IMG/VR virus record: IMGVR_UViG_3300042465_002035 | Span: 1 to 30,760 of that record | Origin: a virus | Length of the DNA: 30,760 nucleotides | Reading direction: 5' to 3' (one strand) | Part shown: in pieces, positions 29,788 to 30,760 of the stretch | Numbering within the stretch: position 1 is the stretch's first letter | Layout of the letters: every line of letters starts with the position of its first letter | The notes under the pieces: model-generated | Told to the model about the DNA's origin: nothing | Database searches by the model: none | The model's input: only the letters and a program-made list of their open reading frames with translations | Translations under genes and position numbers: made by a program

Positions 29788-30209
29788 GAAATATTAAGCC
29801 ATTTATTCGCAAAGCTTATTGGACGGCTTTAAATAATACGATTACTTATAAAGGTGCGCTTGTCCCTTGTTACGATACCTTTGCGCCTGACACGGCGGTT
29901 TTTCCTTACATTTTAATTGGAAACCAAACGCAAGAAGACGACAAAGACAACCAGGAGTATAATTACATTACCACAATTACCTTGGACGTTGTAACGGCTG
30001 GTATTGCGCCATACGGACGCATTGACGCTGATCTAATCGCCGACTCTATTTTACAAATTGTTTGCCTTTATCCTGAAAATTATTTGGCGCTCCAGGTTGG
30101 CAAAATTGTAACGGCAAAGCTTGTGCAACAAACTAGCCTTTCAAGTATTACGGACACAAACATTGTGCATCGTGAAATAATGACAATTGAGAACTGGATA
30201 AATGGCTAA
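29784..30209 (+). CDS. Tail completion/terminator protein (right copy)
   Basis: The 141-residue protein is identical to the left copy (642-1067) except for Val in place of Phe near residue 105. Most of the roughly nine base differences are silent, which shows strong purifying selection. It overlaps the upstream stop by four bases and the tail-tube start by eight. Function as for the left copy: tail terminator by position and size. Confidence 0.7.
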   Translation: MRNIKPFIRKAYWTALNNTITYKGALVPCYDTFAPDTAVFPYILIGNQTQEDDKDNQEYNYITTITLDVVTAGIAPYGRIDADLIADSILQIVCLYPENYLALQVGKIVTAKLVQQTSLSSITDTNIVHREIMTIENWING

Positions 30210-30666
30210 GGTAAACGGCTCCGCTTTATTTGTAACGGTTGGACTCAATCAAGTTGCCAAGTCAACCAGTTACGAGTTGTCCGCTGAAATGGGACAACTT
30301 GATAAGACAAGCAACGAGTCGGGATTTTTTGCAGACCATATTTCAAGGCTTGCGTCCTGGTCCTTATCTAGCGAATCCTTATACATTCAAGACGGCTTTT
30401 CCTTTGGCGATTTATTCAATGCTTACGTTAATCGTGAGCGCGTTTATTTGTCAGCTGGCCAAGACGACAATTTAACTTTTATTGGCCTGGCAATGATTGA
30501 GTCAATAAGCCAGTCGGCGCCTATGGAAAACGTTGCAACAATTTCCGCAAGCTTTAAAGGTGTTGGCGGACTTTATCCGACAATTTTACCAGCCGAGCGC
30601 TTTATTGTCGACGAACTATTTGAAATAATTATAGACCAAGACGGCAACTTTTTGGTCTACACTTAA
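30202..30666 (+). CDS. Major tail (tube) protein paralogue 1 (right copy)
   Basis: The 154-residue protein is the counterpart of 1060-1524. Some 26 base differences produce only two amino-acid changes (Lys to Arg in HISK/R, Ser to Gly in FSFS/GD), so selection on the protein is tight. The block ADHISRLASWSLSSES aligns with the second tube paralogue at 1596. The promoter copy at 30677-30708 follows. Confidence 0.75.
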   Translation: MAKVNGSALFVTVGLNQVAKSTSYELSAEMGQLDKTSNESGFFADHISRLASWSLSSESLYIQDGFSFGDLFNAYVNRERVYLSAGQDDNLTFIGLAMIESISQSAPMENVATISASFKGVGGLYPTILPAERFIVDELFEIIIDQDGNFLVYT

Positions 30667-30676
30667 AATTTATTGT

Positions 30677-30708
30677 TTTGCAATTATTCAAAGTCCTTTT
30701 ATTTTTAA
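30677..30708 (+). promoter_or_regulatory. Promoter for the second tail-tube gene (right copy)
   Basis: This is an exact duplicate of the 1535-1566 promoter: TTTG, 19 bases, TATTTTTA. Confidence 0.6.
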
Positions 30709-30737
30709 AAAAAATTAGAATTTAACCTAACACAAAT

Positions 30738-30760
30738 ATGGCAACTGCTGGCAAATTTAA
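30738..30760 (+). CDS. Major tail protein paralogue 2, 3'-truncated start
   Basis: Only the first 23 bases (MATAGKF and part of the next codon) are present before the contig ends. They are identical to 1596-1618, where the full gene lies. Confidence 0.75.

Larger units (their letters stand above)
29144..30760. repeat. Right copy of divergent terminal direct repeat
   Basis: This is the partner of 1-1618. The offset between the two copies is 29143 before the single-base indel and 29142 after it, which gives a genome unit of about 29,142 bases. The final 95 or so bases (30667-30760) are identical in both copies; the gp10-like gene shows about 38 differences in 444 bases. Confidence 0.93.

Noticed and set aside
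1-30760. tRNA genes, CRISPR arrays, insertion sequences
   Set aside because: No cloverleaf-like sequence, no regularly spaced repeat array and no transposase frame were seen on either strand.
29144-30760. Terminal repeat as a true tandem gene duplication
   Set aside because: Both copies touch a contig end, and the right copy runs straight into the sequence that follows the left copy. A circular or redundant genome explains this better than a duplication.

Overview
The window is essentially one complete genome of a small tailed (siphovirus-type) phage. The host is probably a Bacteroidota bacterium (Flavobacteriia or Sphingobacteriia type). The support is: intergenic promoters of the Bacteroidota form (-33 TTG/TTTG, -7 TAnnTTTG or TATTTTTA); A-rich, Shine-Dalgarno-free leaders such as AACACCAATG and ACACCTATG; and protein families typical of Bacteroidota phages (a Lin1244/Lin1753-type replication protein, Gp157, M15 endolysin, HK97-type head). 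There is no integrase, no transposase, and no phage polymerase, helicase or primase, so replication presumably borrows the host replisome.

Bases 1-1618 are repeated, with about 5% divergence, at 29144-30760. The molecule is therefore best read as a circular or terminally redundant genome of about 29.14 kb whose two contig ends come from slightly different strain variants.

Read circularly from 20978, the rightward late region is: small and large terminase, portal, MuF-type protein, a family-25-like glycosyltransferase, prohead protease, major capsid protein (its own promoter/terminator unit), a GT4-like glycosyltransferase, head-tail connectors, and two paralogous tail-tube proteins (the copies at 29002-30760 continue at 1-2018). 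It continues with a tail-assembly chaperone pair joined by a -1 frameshift on an A10 run, tape measure, a 1060-residue tail hub carrying an apparent seven-bladed beta-propeller, and a tail fibre with a self-cleaving S74 chaperone. After a terminator/promoter junction (10785-10835) comes the lysis operon: small membrane proteins, M15 peptidase, calcineurin-type phosphoesterase, and a spanin-like membrane-anchored protein. Two leftward genes follow (13682-14345), a cysteine-rich protein and a probable lipoprotein.

The rightward early region (14402-20946) contains an ERF-family annealing protein, Gp157, several tiny proteins and HTH proteins, a replication initiator, a likely accessory replication protein, a small protein with an SSB-like tail tip, RusA, an XRE repressor-like protein and a SAM methyltransferase.

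The two most unusual features are next to each other. One is a compact three-hairpin RNA element at about 17552-17636 whose first and last loops are perfectly complementary over 9 nt, preceded by a promoter and ending in an intrinsic terminator 7 nt before the replication initiator start. The other is an iteron/dyad array at 17995-18040 plus an A-rich tract inside the linker-coding part of that initiator gene, an arrangement like phage lambda's origin inside O.
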